A DNA stretch of 64,000 bases from an uncultured Alphaproteobacteria bacterium (GTDB lineage: Bacteria > Pseudomonadota > Alphaproteobacteria > Rhodobacterales > Rhodobacteraceae): NCBI GenBank assembly GCA_902600895.1, contig CACKLF010000001.1:82945-146944 (forward strand). Reading direction: 5' to 3'. This document shows, piece by piece, positions 38,344-47,483 of the stretch. Positions within the stretch are counted from its first letter, which is position 1, and each line of letters starts with the position of its first letter. The translations under genes and the position numbers were made by a program. Under the pieces are notes generated by a model that saw only the letters and a list, made by a program, of their open reading frames with translations, had not been told where the DNA came from and did not search any database.

Positions 38344-39606
38344 CTAGTTTCCAGGAGCTTTTTTCCCGAGAACAAATATGCCAATTAGGAAAAATAGAAC
38401 TGCTGTCACCATTCCTGCTCTTTCATTCCCAGTCCAGAGGATTAGAGAGGCATAAACGGCAGGGCCAACAAAGGACGTTATTTTTCCAGCTAGCATATAA
38501 AAGCCAAATATTTTTGCTGTGTGCTCAGCAGGAGCAACTCGTGATACCAATGATCTGCTCGCGGCTTGTACAGGACCAATAAAAAGACCTCCAATTAATG
38601 CCATAATCCAAAATACCTGAGCATTTGGCGCTACCAAAAAACCTATTCCGACGATGAAAAGGCTAACCAATGAGACACGTATGGTTAAAAATGCTCCAAA
38701 CCGATCATCAAACCACCCACCAATAAGTGCTCCAACTCCACAGCTCAGATTTACAGCTATAGCAAAGTAGAGAACCTCCGTATTTGTAAAACCAAAGACC
38801 TTAGCAGCAAATATTCCAGCAAAAGCAAATACAACGCTCAATCCATCAGCATAAAACATCCTAGCAACAAAAAATCTAGCAAAACCAGGTACTTTAATTA
38901 TTTCATTCCAGCCACTTTTGATTATTTCTACTGGATTTGAGATATCAGATGCTGCAGGTGCTTCTCTGACGAAAAAGAACAGCGGAAGACTGAATATTAG
39001 TAGCCATAGGCCAGCCAGTATCATTGTAGCTCTCACGTGTTCTGATTTGTCTTTATCAAGACCAAAGGGAGCGCTTTCAGGTAATATAAAAATAAACAGA
39101 GCTATGGCTAAAGCCACTATTGCTCCAAAGTAACCTACGCCCCAAGCCCAACCTGAAACTCTGCCAATATTTTCCTTTGTCGCTACAGAAGGTAGCAAAG
39201 CATTGTAAAAGACAAACATTAACTCATTTGCCACTATAGAAAAAAAAGATAAAACGATGGCTATCCAAAAAAAGGAAGGTATAGGCTCAGCACTCCACAA
39301 GAAAATTGTAGCTACAATTCCTATCGTTGTAGTAACTGCTAAGAATATTTTTCTTCTTGCATTTGCATCAGCAAGACCTCCAAGTATTGGCCCAATGAGT
39401 GCTACAGTTAATGCGGCTACAGAGGTCATGTAGCCCCAGTAAGCAGTGCCATTCTCAGGTGCTATGGTTGTTGTGAAATAAACAGCAAAAATAAAGGTAG
39501 CGTGTATCGCTCCAACAGCAGAATTTCCAACATCAAATAAAGCATAGGCAACAGTTGCTAGTGAACCATTCTTGCCCCCGTTCTTAGTTTGGTTTTGCAT
39601 TAGCAC
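38344..39606 (-). CDS. MFS transporter, UMF1/Atg22-like
   Basis: A 420-residue membrane protein with about twelve segments. It resembles the UMF1 (vacuole effluxer Atg22-like) branch of the major facilitator superfamily. Clues are YALFDVGNSAVGAIHATFIFAVYFTTTIAPE at the N-terminus and GWAWGVGYFGAIVALAIALF in the middle. Start could be Met1 or Met3. It is divergent from the nitrile hydratase operon, 135 bases away, so the two may share regulation. Substrate is unknown. Confidence 0.75.
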   Translation of the reverse strand: MLMQNQTKNGGKNGSLATVAYALFDVGNSAVGAIHATFIFAVYFTTTIAPENGTAYWGYMTSVAALTVALIGPILGGLADANARRKIFLAVTTTIGIVATIFLWSAEPIPSFFWIAIVLSFFSIVANELMFVFYNALLPSVATKENIGRVSGWAWGVGYFGAIVALAIALFIFILPESAPFGLDKDKSEHVRATMILAGLWLLIFSLPLFFFVREAPAASDISNPVEIIKSGWNEIIKVPGFARFFVARMFYADGLSVVFAFAGIFAAKVFGFTNTEVLYFAIAVNLSCGVGALIGGWFDDRFGAFLTIRVSLVSLFIVGIGFLVAPNAQVFWIMALIGGLFIGPVQAASRSLVSRVAPAEHTAKIFGFYMLAGKITSFVGPAVYASLILWTGNERAGMVTAVLFFLIGIFVLGKKAPGN

Positions 39607-39687
39607 CTTTTCCTTTTGAAGTATATAAATAGATTATTTGGCTGATCTAAGCAATTTTTTTCTCTTAGACTTTCATTTATGCTGTTT

Positions 39688-39700
39688 TATGCTTAGCATA
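39688..39700. promoter_or_regulatory. short palindrome in the UMF1-nthA divergent promoter region
   Basis: TATGCT-T-AGCATA is a perfect 6-bp palindrome around one base, with a second ATGCT copy a few bases before it. It lies between the divergent transporter gene and nthA, where an operator would be expected. No regulator gene is adjacent. Chance occurrence in AT-rich DNA is possible. Confidence 0.25.
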
Positions 39701-39741
39701 TGTTTATAAGAAATATCTCAATATCAGTCTTTGTATAATCA

Positions 39742-40389
39742 ATGAGAATCGACATGCCCCACGATAGCCCTAACGACGAATCATCTAAGAATACTGAATT
39801 ACCCGACAAAATGGCTATAAAAGTGAAATCTCTAGAGACTTTGCTAGTTAGTAGAGGTTTGGTTGACCCTGCAGCTTTAGACAAAATAATTGATTTCTAT
39901 TCTAATAAGGTTGGACCACGTAATGGTGCATATTTGGTTGCAAGGTCTTGGGTCGAAAAGGATTTTGCTTCTAAACTTCTTTCGGATCCAACACCAGTTT
40001 TAAAGGATTTGGGCTTTAATGGCAGGCAAGGTGAGAATATAATTGTCTTAAAAAATACGAGTAAAATTCATAACTTAGTAGTTTGTACGCTCTGTTCTTG
40101 TTATCCTTGGCCGCTTTTAGGTCTGCCACCTTCATGGTATAAATCTGATGAGTATCGTTCTAGATCTGTTATAGAACCTCGGAAGGTATTACAAGAATTT
40201 GGGTTACACATTCCGAAAGAGACAAAGGTTAAGGTCTGGGACTCCACTGCTGAAATAAGATATTTGGTGTTACCAATGAGACCAGAAGGTACAGATGGAA
40301 TGTCAATTGATGAGCTTTCTGTGTTGGTTACCAGAGATAGTATGATTGGAGCAGGTTATGCCTTAACACCTGAAAAAATTAGTGAATAG
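39742..40389 (+). CDS. nthA: nitrile hydratase subunit alpha (cobalt type)
   Basis: A 215-residue alpha subunit carrying the metal. The site VCTLCSCYPWPLLGLPP holds Cys115, Cys118, Ser119 and Cys120. Thr after the first Cys is the mark of the non-corrin cobalt type; iron enzymes have Ser there. Two of the Cys are normally oxidised to sulfinate and sulfenate. The enzyme hydrates nitriles to amides in the cytoplasm. Thiocyanate hydrolase uses the same motif, but the fused gamma-like architecture is absent here. nthB overlaps its end by 8 bases. Confidence 0.92.
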   Translation: MRIDMPHDSPNDESSKNTELPDKMAIKVKSLETLLVSRGLVDPAALDKIIDFYSNKVGPRNGAYLVARSWVEKDFASKLLSDPTPVLKDLGFNGRQGENIIVLKNTSKIHNLVVCTLCSCYPWPLLGLPPSWYKSDEYRSRSVIEPRKVLQEFGLHIPKETKVKVWDSTAEIRYLVLPMRPEGTDGMSIDELSVLVTRDSMIGAGYALTPEKISE

Positions 40390-41056
40390 GCCTCATGACC
40401 TTGGTGGTATAAAAAACAAAAGACCAATACCCATATCTGCTGCTGATGATGATGAGAAAATAGGTTTGATTGCTAATACTTGGCAAACTAGGACACCAGC
40501 TATTACTTTGGCGATAGGCTTTCTAAGAGCATGGAATCTGGATACAACTCGGTTTTATCGTGAATGTTTGCCTCCCAATGACTATCGAGAATCTTCTTAT
40601 TATGAACGCTGGTTTTTAGCTTTGGAGAGAATGATTAAGGATTTTGAATTACTTTCACCTCATAAGGTAGGAACCTATGCTGATAAAATTCTGAGAGCAA
40701 AAGATGTTTTTGAAATTCTTAGAAAGGGAGGACCATCAATTAGATCTAAGCTAGAAAGACCAAATTTTCTAGTAGGGGATATAGTACAAACAAAGAAGAA
40801 CTATGAAAATGAGCTTGTTTACGGTGGTCATTCACGGTTGCCGAGATACGCAATGGGCAAGAAAGGGAAAATAGTGATCCATCATAATGCTCACGTCTTT
40901 CCCGACAGTAATGCTCACTTTAAAGGTGACGCGCCAGAGCACCTTTATTCTATCGAATTCTCTTCGGAAGAACTATGGGGTTTGAAGTGTGAAAACAAAA
41001 ATGACTCTGTTACCTTGGATTTGTGGGAACCTTATCTGGAAAAGGCAGATGGTTGA
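40382..41056 (+). CDS. nthB: nitrile hydratase subunit beta
   Basis: A 224-residue beta subunit. It starts at GTG overlapping the nthA stop, with the usual N-terminus MNRPHDLGG. The GHSRLPRYAMGKKGKIV segment supplies the conserved Arg that contacts the modified Cys residues of alpha. The C-terminal SH3-like barrel ends DLWEPYLE. The alpha-beta-activator order resembles the Pseudomonas putida cobalt enzyme. No amidase gene is in this window to process the amide product. Confidence 0.9.
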   Translation: MNRPHDLGGIKNKRPIPISAADDDEKIGLIANTWQTRTPAITLAIGFLRAWNLDTTRFYRECLPPNDYRESSYYERWFLALERMIKDFELLSPHKVGTYADKILRAKDVFEILRKGGPSIRSKLERPNFLVGDIVQTKKNYENELVYGGHSRLPRYAMGKKGKIVIHHNAHVFPDSNAHFKGDAPEHLYSIEFSSEELWGLKCENKNDSVTLDLWEPYLEKADG

Positions 41057-41360
41057 AATGGAAAACGATTTTTCAAAATATATTTCAGTTAAAAACTTCG
41101 ATGAACCATGGCACGCAAATTTATTTGCCTTAACAGTTAGTTTAAGTGAAAGCGGTGTTTTTAGTTGGCCCGAGTGGGTGTCTATTTTTAGTAGTAACCT
41201 TGGTGCAAAAAAAATAAAAGATAATAATAGTAGAGATTATTTTTCTGTGTGGTTGTTTTCCCTTGAGGAAGTACTTTTAAGAAAGAATCAGATTTCCAAA
41301 GAAAATTTAAGAGAAGTTTTCAAAGAATTGGTATCAGCTCAAAACGAGTCAGCTCATTGA
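41049..41360 (+). CDS. nitrile hydratase activator/accessory protein (P14K-like)
   Basis: A small protein of 103 residues from ATG 41049, which overlaps the nthB stop by 8 bases. The track start at 40989 lies inside nthB and adds a segment unlike the family. Features are FDEPWHANLFALTVSLSESGVFSWPEWVSIF and SLEEVLL, found in nitrile hydratase accessory proteins that insert cobalt and assist Cys oxidation by subunit exchange. Position directly after nthAB supports it. Confidence 0.83.
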   Translation: MVEMENDFSKYISVKNFDEPWHANLFALTVSLSESGVFSWPEWVSIFSSNLGAKKIKDNNSRDYFSVWLFSLEEVLLRKNQISKENLREVFKELVSAQNESAH

Positions 41361-41419
41361 GATTCTAAAAATAAAAAAATAATTTTACTTTGAGTTATTT
41401 CTATTTCATATTGGGCATA

Positions 41420-41495
41420 CTCTTGGGGTGTTTCTGTTTGGAAGCTGAGATAAACCCATTGAACCTGAACCAGATAATGCTGGCGGAGGAAAGAG
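41420..41495 (+). ncRNA. TPP riboswitch (THI element)
   Basis: A thiamine pyrophosphate aptamer upstream of thiB. Conserved blocks are GGGGTGTT, GCTGAGATAAACCC, TTGAACCTGAACCAGATA and ATGCTGGCGGAGGAAAGAG. P1 closes by CTCTT with AAGAG, and the CTGAGA box and ATAATGCTGG pairings fit the consensus. Downstream an AT-rich palindrome (41504-41519) and the thiB Shine-Dalgarno sequence AAAAGGTG could form the expression platform. TPP binding should lower thiBPQ expression. Confidence 0.93.
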
Positions 41496-41575
41496 ATGAA
41501 GGACTATAAAATTTTATAGCATTAATTTTCTCCATTCTCAGTATTCAAATGACTAACGTTTAAAAGGTGAAAATT

Positions 41576-42604
41576 ATGATTAGAATACGACAAGGACTTT
41601 TTATTTGTTCTTTAACAATCTTAATGTTTTTTGGATTTTTTATTGTACAAAAGGTTGATGCTAAAGAAACTCTAACAATTTATACCTATGAGAGTTTCAT
41701 AACAGATTGGGGACCAGGGCCACAAATTAAAGAGGTCTTCGAAAAGAAATGTAATTGCGAATTAAAATTCGTGGGATTAGACAGTTCAATAGGCATCTTA
41801 GGAAGGTTACAGATAGAGGGAGAAAACTCAAATGCCGATATTGTCCTGGGATTGGACACCAATCTAATTTCTGTAGCTGCAGAAACTGGATTATTTGCGC
41901 CTCACCAAGTTGATATTGCGAACAAAGTTAATTTGCCAAACTCAGTTACAGGCAAATGGGAAGATAAAGCATTTTTGCCGTTTGATTGGGGATATTTTGC
42001 GTTTGTTTATGATAACGAAAAATTATCGAAGCCTCCATCATCCCTCAAGGGACTCGTGGAAGATGCGCAAGTCACCATAGTTATTCAAGATCCAAGAACA
42101 GCAACACCTGGCTTAGGGTTACTATTGTGGGTGAAATCGGTTTATGGAAAAGATGCAAAAGATGCATGGGAAAAGCTATCGGATAAAATTGTTACTACAA
42201 CAAAAGGCTGGTGGGATGCGTACTCAATATTTCTAAACGGGGAGGCTGATATGGTTCTTTCATACTCAACGTCGCCAGCCTACCATATAATTGCCGAAGG
42301 CAAAGAAAATTACAAAGCTGCTCAGTTTGAAGAAGGGCATTACGTTCAAATAGAGGTAGCTGGATTACTTGAAAGTTCCAAAAAAAAAGATTTAGGAAGA
42401 GAGTTTTTAAAATTTATGCTTACAGATGATTTTCAGTCAATTATACCCACGACTAACTGGATGTATTCCGTAACCTATACGCAGCAGCCACCTGAATTTA
42501 ATGAGCTTATAAAGCCAAAAAATGCATTCTTGTTTAGTTCAGAGGAGGTAAATAATAACAGAAAAGTATGGGTTGATGAGTGGCTTGAAGCACTAACAAA
42601 ATAA
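41576..42604 (+). CDS. thiB: thiamine ABC transporter substrate-binding protein
   Basis: A 342-residue periplasmic binding protein with a signal peptide (LFICSLTILMFFGFFIVQKVDA). ThiB-like features are ETLTIYTYESFITDWGPG and STSPAYHIIAEGKENY. It captures thiamine or its phosphates for import. ATG 41576 is preferred to the track GTG 41567 because AAAAGGTG is then well spaced. It follows a TPP riboswitch by about 80 bases and is first in thiBPQ. Confidence 0.92.
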   Translation: MIRIRQGLFICSLTILMFFGFFIVQKVDAKETLTIYTYESFITDWGPGPQIKEVFEKKCNCELKFVGLDSSIGILGRLQIEGENSNADIVLGLDTNLISVAAETGLFAPHQVDIANKVNLPNSVTGKWEDKAFLPFDWGYFAFVYDNEKLSKPPSSLKGLVEDAQVTIVIQDPRTATPGLGLLLWVKSVYGKDAKDAWEKLSDKIVTTTKGWWDAYSIFLNGEADMVLSYSTSPAYHIIAEGKENYKAAQFEEGHYVQIEVAGLLESSKKKDLGREFLKFMLTDDFQSIIPTTNWMYSVTYTQQPPEFNELIKPKNAFLFSSEEVNNNRKVWVDEWLEALTK

Positions 42605-42612
42605 AAGCCAGA

Positions 42613-44320
42613 ATGAGTCCTTCTATTGATGAAAAATTTAAATACCCTCTTGTGGGTCTTTCCTTAACCGTTATTATTTTTAGTGGTTCTCTGTCTATTT
42701 TATTGTATCTGTATAATTTTGGTGTGTCCTCACAAGAAGATGACCTAATAACGTTATTGGAGGGCTCCAGAGCAATAACTACTTTCTGGATTTCTTTTAA
42801 ACAGGCTACATTGTCATGCATAATAAGCTTTTGCCTCGCTATTCCAATTGCCTCCATAATTGCTAGGCGCCATCAGTGGCGTGTTGTGTCGGTGCTATTT
42901 GCTATACTTGGATTAGTGCTAGTGATGCCTACAACTGTTGCTGCAATGGGAATATTGAAAGTATTTGGTTTGAATGGTTGGATTTCCAACTTACTTGATT
43001 ATTTATCATTTGGAAGGTTAGGTTGGATTAATGTGTATGGAATGCATGGCCTAATTCTAGCTCATGTATTTTTTAACTTGCCATTGATGATCAGAGTGTT
43101 TGTTCCTATTTTTTTAAGTTTTCCAAAAGAACATATCTTTTTGGGAGAGCAATTCCAGTTTTCAAGGCTAAAATATTTTTGGATATTAGAATTGCCATCT
43201 ATAAAAAAGGCCGCAATATCAGTAAATTTGTTAGTATTCATGCTATGTTTTACTTCTTTTTCTTTAGTGCTAATGCTGGGGGGGGGGGCCAAAAGTAACA
43301 ACTTTTGAAGTTGAAATATACTCTGCACTTAGGTTTGACTTTAATATTAGTAAAGCTTCCATATTAGCTCTTATACAAGTACTTTTTGTTATGAGTGTCG
43401 TATTTGCGCTTGCTTTTACGGGCAACGGTCTGTCAGACAACTCACAGATTTATACCCCCCTAAGTGAAAGGCAGGGGTTTTATTCAAAAAAAAATTTGGG
43501 AGTATTTAATAAGTCGAAAAAGAATAATTTATGGAGTACTCTTATTGATGTAATCTGGCTTTCCCCTATTGTTTTTGTAATTTTGTTCCCATTTTTAGCT
43601 GTTTTACTTGCTGGGTTTTCTGAAAGTATATTGAACGTTTTAAGTTGGCACATTTTCTGGGTCTCATTTGTCAACACTTTGGCGATTGCTTTTTCCAGTG
43701 CTCTATTGACAATCACTTTCGGCTTGATACTAATTCACGCAAAGGTCAAATTTACCACTCATAATTTATCTGGGAAGAATTTTTTTATTGGTTTCATCGA
43801 AACTTCTGTACTTATGTACTTGGCAATCCCTGCAATTGTCCTGGGTACAGGCTTATTTGTAATTTTTAGACAATTTGTAGATGTTATGGCGCTTTCGTGG
43901 TTAATTTTGGTAATGGCTAATGTATTTCTTTCTCTTCCTTTTGTAGTGGGGCTAATGGAACCGAAAATGGTTAGCCTTGAATTGAAATATAAAAACCTCT
44001 TAGTGGTTATGGAAATAAAAGGGATAAAAAAATTTCTCTCCATTATTTTGCCTGGGATAAGCTTTGAACTAGGTTTGGGTTTGGGTCTGGCACTTTGTTT
44101 TTCGATAGGTGATTTAAGTGTCATAGCTCTTTTTGGTAATAATGATTTTCAGACAATACCATGGTTGATTTATCAAACCTATGGCAGGTACGGCCTTTCA
44201 GATGCAAATGCACTTGCTTTAATTCTTTTGGTTATCACATTTTTCTTTTTCTTTATTTCCCAAATTTTGGTGCGAACACTGTGTGCCACATTGGCAAAGG
44301 AGGTAAGACTTAGTGCTTGA
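42613..44320 (+). pseudogene. thiP: thiamine ABC transporter permease ThiP, frameshifted at a G11 run
   Basis: The permease is split into two ORFs (42613..43308 and 43391..44320) by one extra base in an 11-G run at 43278-43288. With ten Gs the frame reads LMLGGGPKVTTFEVEIYSAL and joins the halves into one protein of about 568 residues with about twelve membrane segments. This matches ThiP, in which LGGGP-x-x-TT-x-E is conserved. Everything else is intact and thiQ overlaps its end by 8 bases. It may be a sequencing error, a phase-variable tract, slippage-corrected expression, or a recent null. Identity as thiP is strong; functional status is open. Confidence 0.85.
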
Positions 44321-44954
44321 TGTGATTAATGTGCAGTTTGGATATTCAAAGGAAGTTGATTTTAATTTTTCATATAAATTTGACTTGAAGTTGCCTGTGG
44401 TAATTCATGGTCCTTCGGGAAGTGGAAAGTCGACTTTTTTAAATGTCATTTCTGGTTTGGTTACACCTTTTTCAGGATCAATCAAATACGAAGGACAGGA
44501 CTTATTTGAACTTAGTCCCGCTGAGAGACCCTTATCGATTCTGTTTCAACGGGGAAACCTATTTGATCACATAAGTTGTTTCAGAAATGTGGAAATCGGG
44601 CTAAATTCAAAAATTGACAAGAAGTATTCCAAGAGCGTGATCGAAGAGACTTTCCATCACCTGGGTGTTACCCAGTTATTGAATAAACTACCAACAGAGA
44701 TTTCTGGAGGGCAAAGAAAGAGAGTGGCATTAGCTAGGGTGATGGTGAGAGCTAAATGTCTCAATAAGAAATTATTGCTGCTAGATGAACCATTCAATGG
44801 ATTGGATATCGATACAAAAGTGCGCTGCATAAAAATTCTTTCAGATTTGCAATTAAACGATCACTGCAAAATAATTATTATTAGTCATGATATAAACGAT
44901 CCAGCTTCTCTAGGGGGAGTAGAAGTGAATTTAGATGATATTCAAGGAGTTTAA
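44313..44954 (+). CDS. thiQ: thiamine ABC transporter ATP-binding protein
   Basis: A 213-residue ATPase. Walker A GPSGSGKS is at residues 33-40, the signature is ISGGQRKRVALAR, and Walker B is LLLLDEPFNGLD. RPLSILFQRGNLFDHIS is characteristic of ThiQ. It starts at GTG with GGAGG about 9 bases upstream and overlaps the thiP stop by 8 bases. It powers import through ThiP. Its intact frame shows the downstream part of the operon has not decayed. Confidence 0.92.
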   Translation: MLDVINVQFGYSKEVDFNFSYKFDLKLPVVIHGPSGSGKSTFLNVISGLVTPFSGSIKYEGQDLFELSPAERPLSILFQRGNLFDHISCFRNVEIGLNSKIDKKYSKSVIEETFHHLGVTQLLNKLPTEISGGQRKRVALARVMVRAKCLNKKLLLLDEPFNGLDIDTKVRCIKILSDLQLNDHCKIIIISHDINDPASLGGVEVNLDDIQGV

Positions 44955-45039
44955 CTGTTTTTAAGAAAATACAAGCTAAAGACATTGTTTATTTATTATT
45001 TAATTATTGAATTGATAGGTTTGAATTTACATAAAAAAT

Positions 45040-45843
45040 ATGGAGAACAATATGGTACTCGCAGTAAAAAAGTCTGAAGCGATTTGGACGGTGACACACT
45101 CAAGACCAAACTCAAGAAATGCTATGGATCCCACAAGTTCAGATGAGTTATATCAGACATTTGTGGAATTCGATAAAGAAGAATCAGCGCGGGTAGCTGT
45201 ATTATCTGGGGATAACGGATATTTTTGTGCGGGATATGACCTGCGATATGCAGAAGATTTGAATGTCAGAATCGAGAGGGGAGAATATGAGTTTGATCCT
45301 AATGCTGAATATCAAAAGGGTCCAATGGGTCCCACTCGATTACAGCTTAAGAAGCCCGTAATTGCTGCCATTGCAGGTCCTGCTGTGGCGGGAGGTATGG
45401 AACTAGCTCTTTGGGCAAATATAAGAGTAATGGAAAAAAGTGCTTACTTTGGTGTTTACTGCCGTAGATGGGGAATACCCCTTATTGATGGTGGAACAGT
45501 AAGGCTTCCAAGGATTGTTGGAGAAGGAAGGGCAATGGATATAATTTTAACTGGTAGGAAGGTCTCGTCGGAAGAGAGCTACAAAATTGGTTTGTGTGAA
45601 TATTTGGTTGAAGATGGAAAGTCTTTGGAATTTGCTGAAGCACTTGCACTCAATCTTTCTAATTTACCACAAAGCTGCATGCAGTCTGATATGATATCTA
45701 CATCTGAACAAAATGGGTTTTCAATTAAAGAGGCCCTAAAAAAAGAATGGTCATTAAGTAAAAAAGAGGTAAAAAGGCAGGGGTTAAAAGGGGCTAGCAG
45801 GTTTATTTCAGGAAAAGGTAGGCATGGGCAACCTGACACATAA
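45040..45843 (+). CDS. crotonase/enoyl-CoA hydratase family protein
   Basis: A 267-residue crotonase-fold protein. The first oxyanion-hole segment is YFCAGYDLRYAED and the second IAGPAVAGGMELALWANIRV. The Glu residues used by true hydratases are not obvious at the second site (RRWGIPLIDGGT), so the activity may differ from enoyl-CoA hydration. It is encoded alone, 83 bases before the MttB-family gene, and may share its transcript. Substrate is unknown. Confidence 0.78.
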   Translation: MENNMVLAVKKSEAIWTVTHSRPNSRNAMDPTSSDELYQTFVEFDKEESARVAVLSGDNGYFCAGYDLRYAEDLNVRIERGEYEFDPNAEYQKGPMGPTRLQLKKPVIAAIAGPAVAGGMELALWANIRVMEKSAYFGVYCRRWGIPLIDGGTVRLPRIVGEGRAMDIILTGRKVSSEESYKIGLCEYLVEDGKSLEFAEALALNLSNLPQSCMQSDMISTSEQNGFSIKEALKKEWSLSKKEVKRQGLKGASRFISGKGRHGQPDT

Positions 45844-45925
45844 CGAGACTATCTCTATAAGTTCAAAATATTTATATATTTCCTAGTAATAGTTTGGAAA
45901 AAACTACACTTAAGAAAGTTAGCCA

Positions 45926-47458
45926 ATGGAAAAAAAAAATAAAAGGCGCCGAAATAGAAGTTCTAGTAATAGGTTGGACATGGATACTTTGGACTCGCAC
46001 AATGAAACACCCAATGTTTGGGGTGTTTCGTCTAATTGGAATGCTCCATTGGGTTCGGATGAATTACAGGTTATAGATGAAGCTGTAAAAGAAATTCTTA
46101 GCAAAACGGGTATGAGTGAGGCTCCTGATGAGGTTAAAAATATTGTGATTAAAAATGGTGGTCGAGTTGACGGTGACAATCGCCTTTTATTTCCAGACCA
46201 TCTGATTTCCAAATTTCTGAAGGAAGTGAAAAAAGACATAAAGCTCTTTGGTAGAGATGTAAAGTTTGATTTGGACTGCACTGGAAGGAAATCCTACCTA
46301 GGCACTGGTGGGGCCTCACCGAATATTTTAGATTTGAAGACTCAAAGATATAGGGCGTCCCAGCTAGCTGATATTTATGATGCTGCTCGAATTGTAGAAA
46401 AAATGGAAAACATCCATTTTTTTAGCCGGCCAATGGTAGCGAGAGATATGGAGAGTGAGAATGATCTTGATATAAATACTGCCTATGCATGCCTGAAGGG
46501 AACACGTAAACATGTAATGACCAGTATCTCAAATCCATCTGATGTGGGTCGGGTTGCTGAAATGTGTTTTATTATTTCTGGGAGTAAGGAGGCATTTATT
46601 AAACGTCCATTTCTGTCATTAAATGTTAATCATAGTGTATCTCCACTAAGGTATGATGGTCGTTCAATAAGGGTAATCATGGAAGCGGCCAAAATTGGGA
46701 TTCCAGTCCAGGTTAATACTTTTGCACAGGTAGGTGCATCAACATCAGTATCTTTGGCGTCTGCAATAGCTCAAACTACCGCTGAGACTTTCTCTGGAAT
46801 GATACTTTCATGGCTATCTAATCCAGATTCTAGTATAATTTTTGGTGGGCGGCCAATGATAACAGATTTAAGGACTGGTGCACTTTCTGGAGGAGGAGGG
46901 GAGCAGGCAAGAGTCATGGCAGCGTCTATTCAGGTAGCTCAACATTATAGCTTATGCAATTCCTGTATTGCTGGTGCAACAGATAGTAAAATTCCTGATG
47001 CGCAAAGTGGTTATGAAAAAGGAATTGGTGTTTTAACATCGGCAATGGCTGGATCCAATTTAATCACACAAGCAAGTGGAACACATGCAAGTTTAATGGG
47101 CACAGCACTAGAAAGTTACATTATAGATAATGATATGGCAGGGGTAGTCCTAAGGTCCATTGAAAAACCCAAGATTAATGCAGAAGAGATAAACGTTAAA
47201 AATATTGATGCGGTAGTTAGGGGTTCTGGGCATTTTTTGGGAGATGTTGAAACTTACAATAGAATGCGAAGTCATTATTTATATCCAAAAGTAAGTAATA
47301 GAGATTCGATAGAGGAATGGGAGTTGAAGGGTCATAAAAGTGTTTGGGATCTAGCAAGAGAAAGAGTAAAGGAAATTCTAAAAGTTAAAGGAGATTCATG
47401 CATTTCTGATGAAGCAGACAAAGAAATCAAGAAGCAATTTAAAATTTACTTAGCTTAG
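45926..47458 (+). CDS. trimethylamine methyltransferase (MttB) family protein, non-pyrrolysine
   Basis: A 510-residue MttB-superfamily TIM-barrel methyltransferase. Recognisable segments are TGGASPNILDLKTQRYRAS, IPVQVNTFAQVGASTSVSLASA and GGRPMITDLRTGALSGGGGEQARVMAAS. There is no in-frame TAG, so it is a non-pyrrolysine member; known ones demethylate quaternary amines such as glycine betaine or proline betaine, passing the methyl to a corrinoid protein. The N-terminal 25 residues are Lys/Arg/Asn-rich. No corrinoid protein or second methyltransferase is nearby. The start codon is followed by a 10-A run. Confidence 0.85.
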   Translation: MEKKNKRRRNRSSSNRLDMDTLDSHNETPNVWGVSSNWNAPLGSDELQVIDEAVKEILSKTGMSEAPDEVKNIVIKNGGRVDGDNRLLFPDHLISKFLKEVKKDIKLFGRDVKFDLDCTGRKSYLGTGGASPNILDLKTQRYRASQLADIYDAARIVEKMENIHFFSRPMVARDMESENDLDINTAYACLKGTRKHVMTSISNPSDVGRVAEMCFIISGSKEAFIKRPFLSLNVNHSVSPLRYDGRSIRVIMEAAKIGIPVQVNTFAQVGASTSVSLASAIAQTTAETFSGMILSWLSNPDSSIIFGGRPMITDLRTGALSGGGGEQARVMAASIQVAQHYSLCNSCIAGATDSKIPDAQSGYEKGIGVLTSAMAGSNLITQASGTHASLMGTALESYIIDNDMAGVVLRSIEKPKINAEEINVKNIDAVVRGSGHFLGDVETYNRMRSHYLYPKVSNRDSIEEWELKGHKSVWDLARERVKEILKVKGDSCISDEADKEIKKQFKIYLA

Positions 47459-47483
47459 TCAATCTCTTGTCACATATTATCGG

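Noticed and set aside
41504-41519. CTATAAAATTTTATAG palindrome as a terminator
   Set aside because: All AT-rich and lacking a following U-run; it may belong to the riboswitch expression platform but is too weak to call.
43391-44320. Separate permease gene starting at 43391
   Set aside because: The frame is open upstream to the G11 tract and continues the ThiP sequence without loss, so it is the second half of thiP.
45894-46076. 60-residue ORF overlapping the MttB gene start
   Set aside because: Different frame from the MttB homologue, whose sequence is recognisable soon after its start; no family match.
45926-47458. Pyrrolysine-containing MttB
   Set aside because: The full-length frame contains no internal TAG, so no pyrrolysine is needed.
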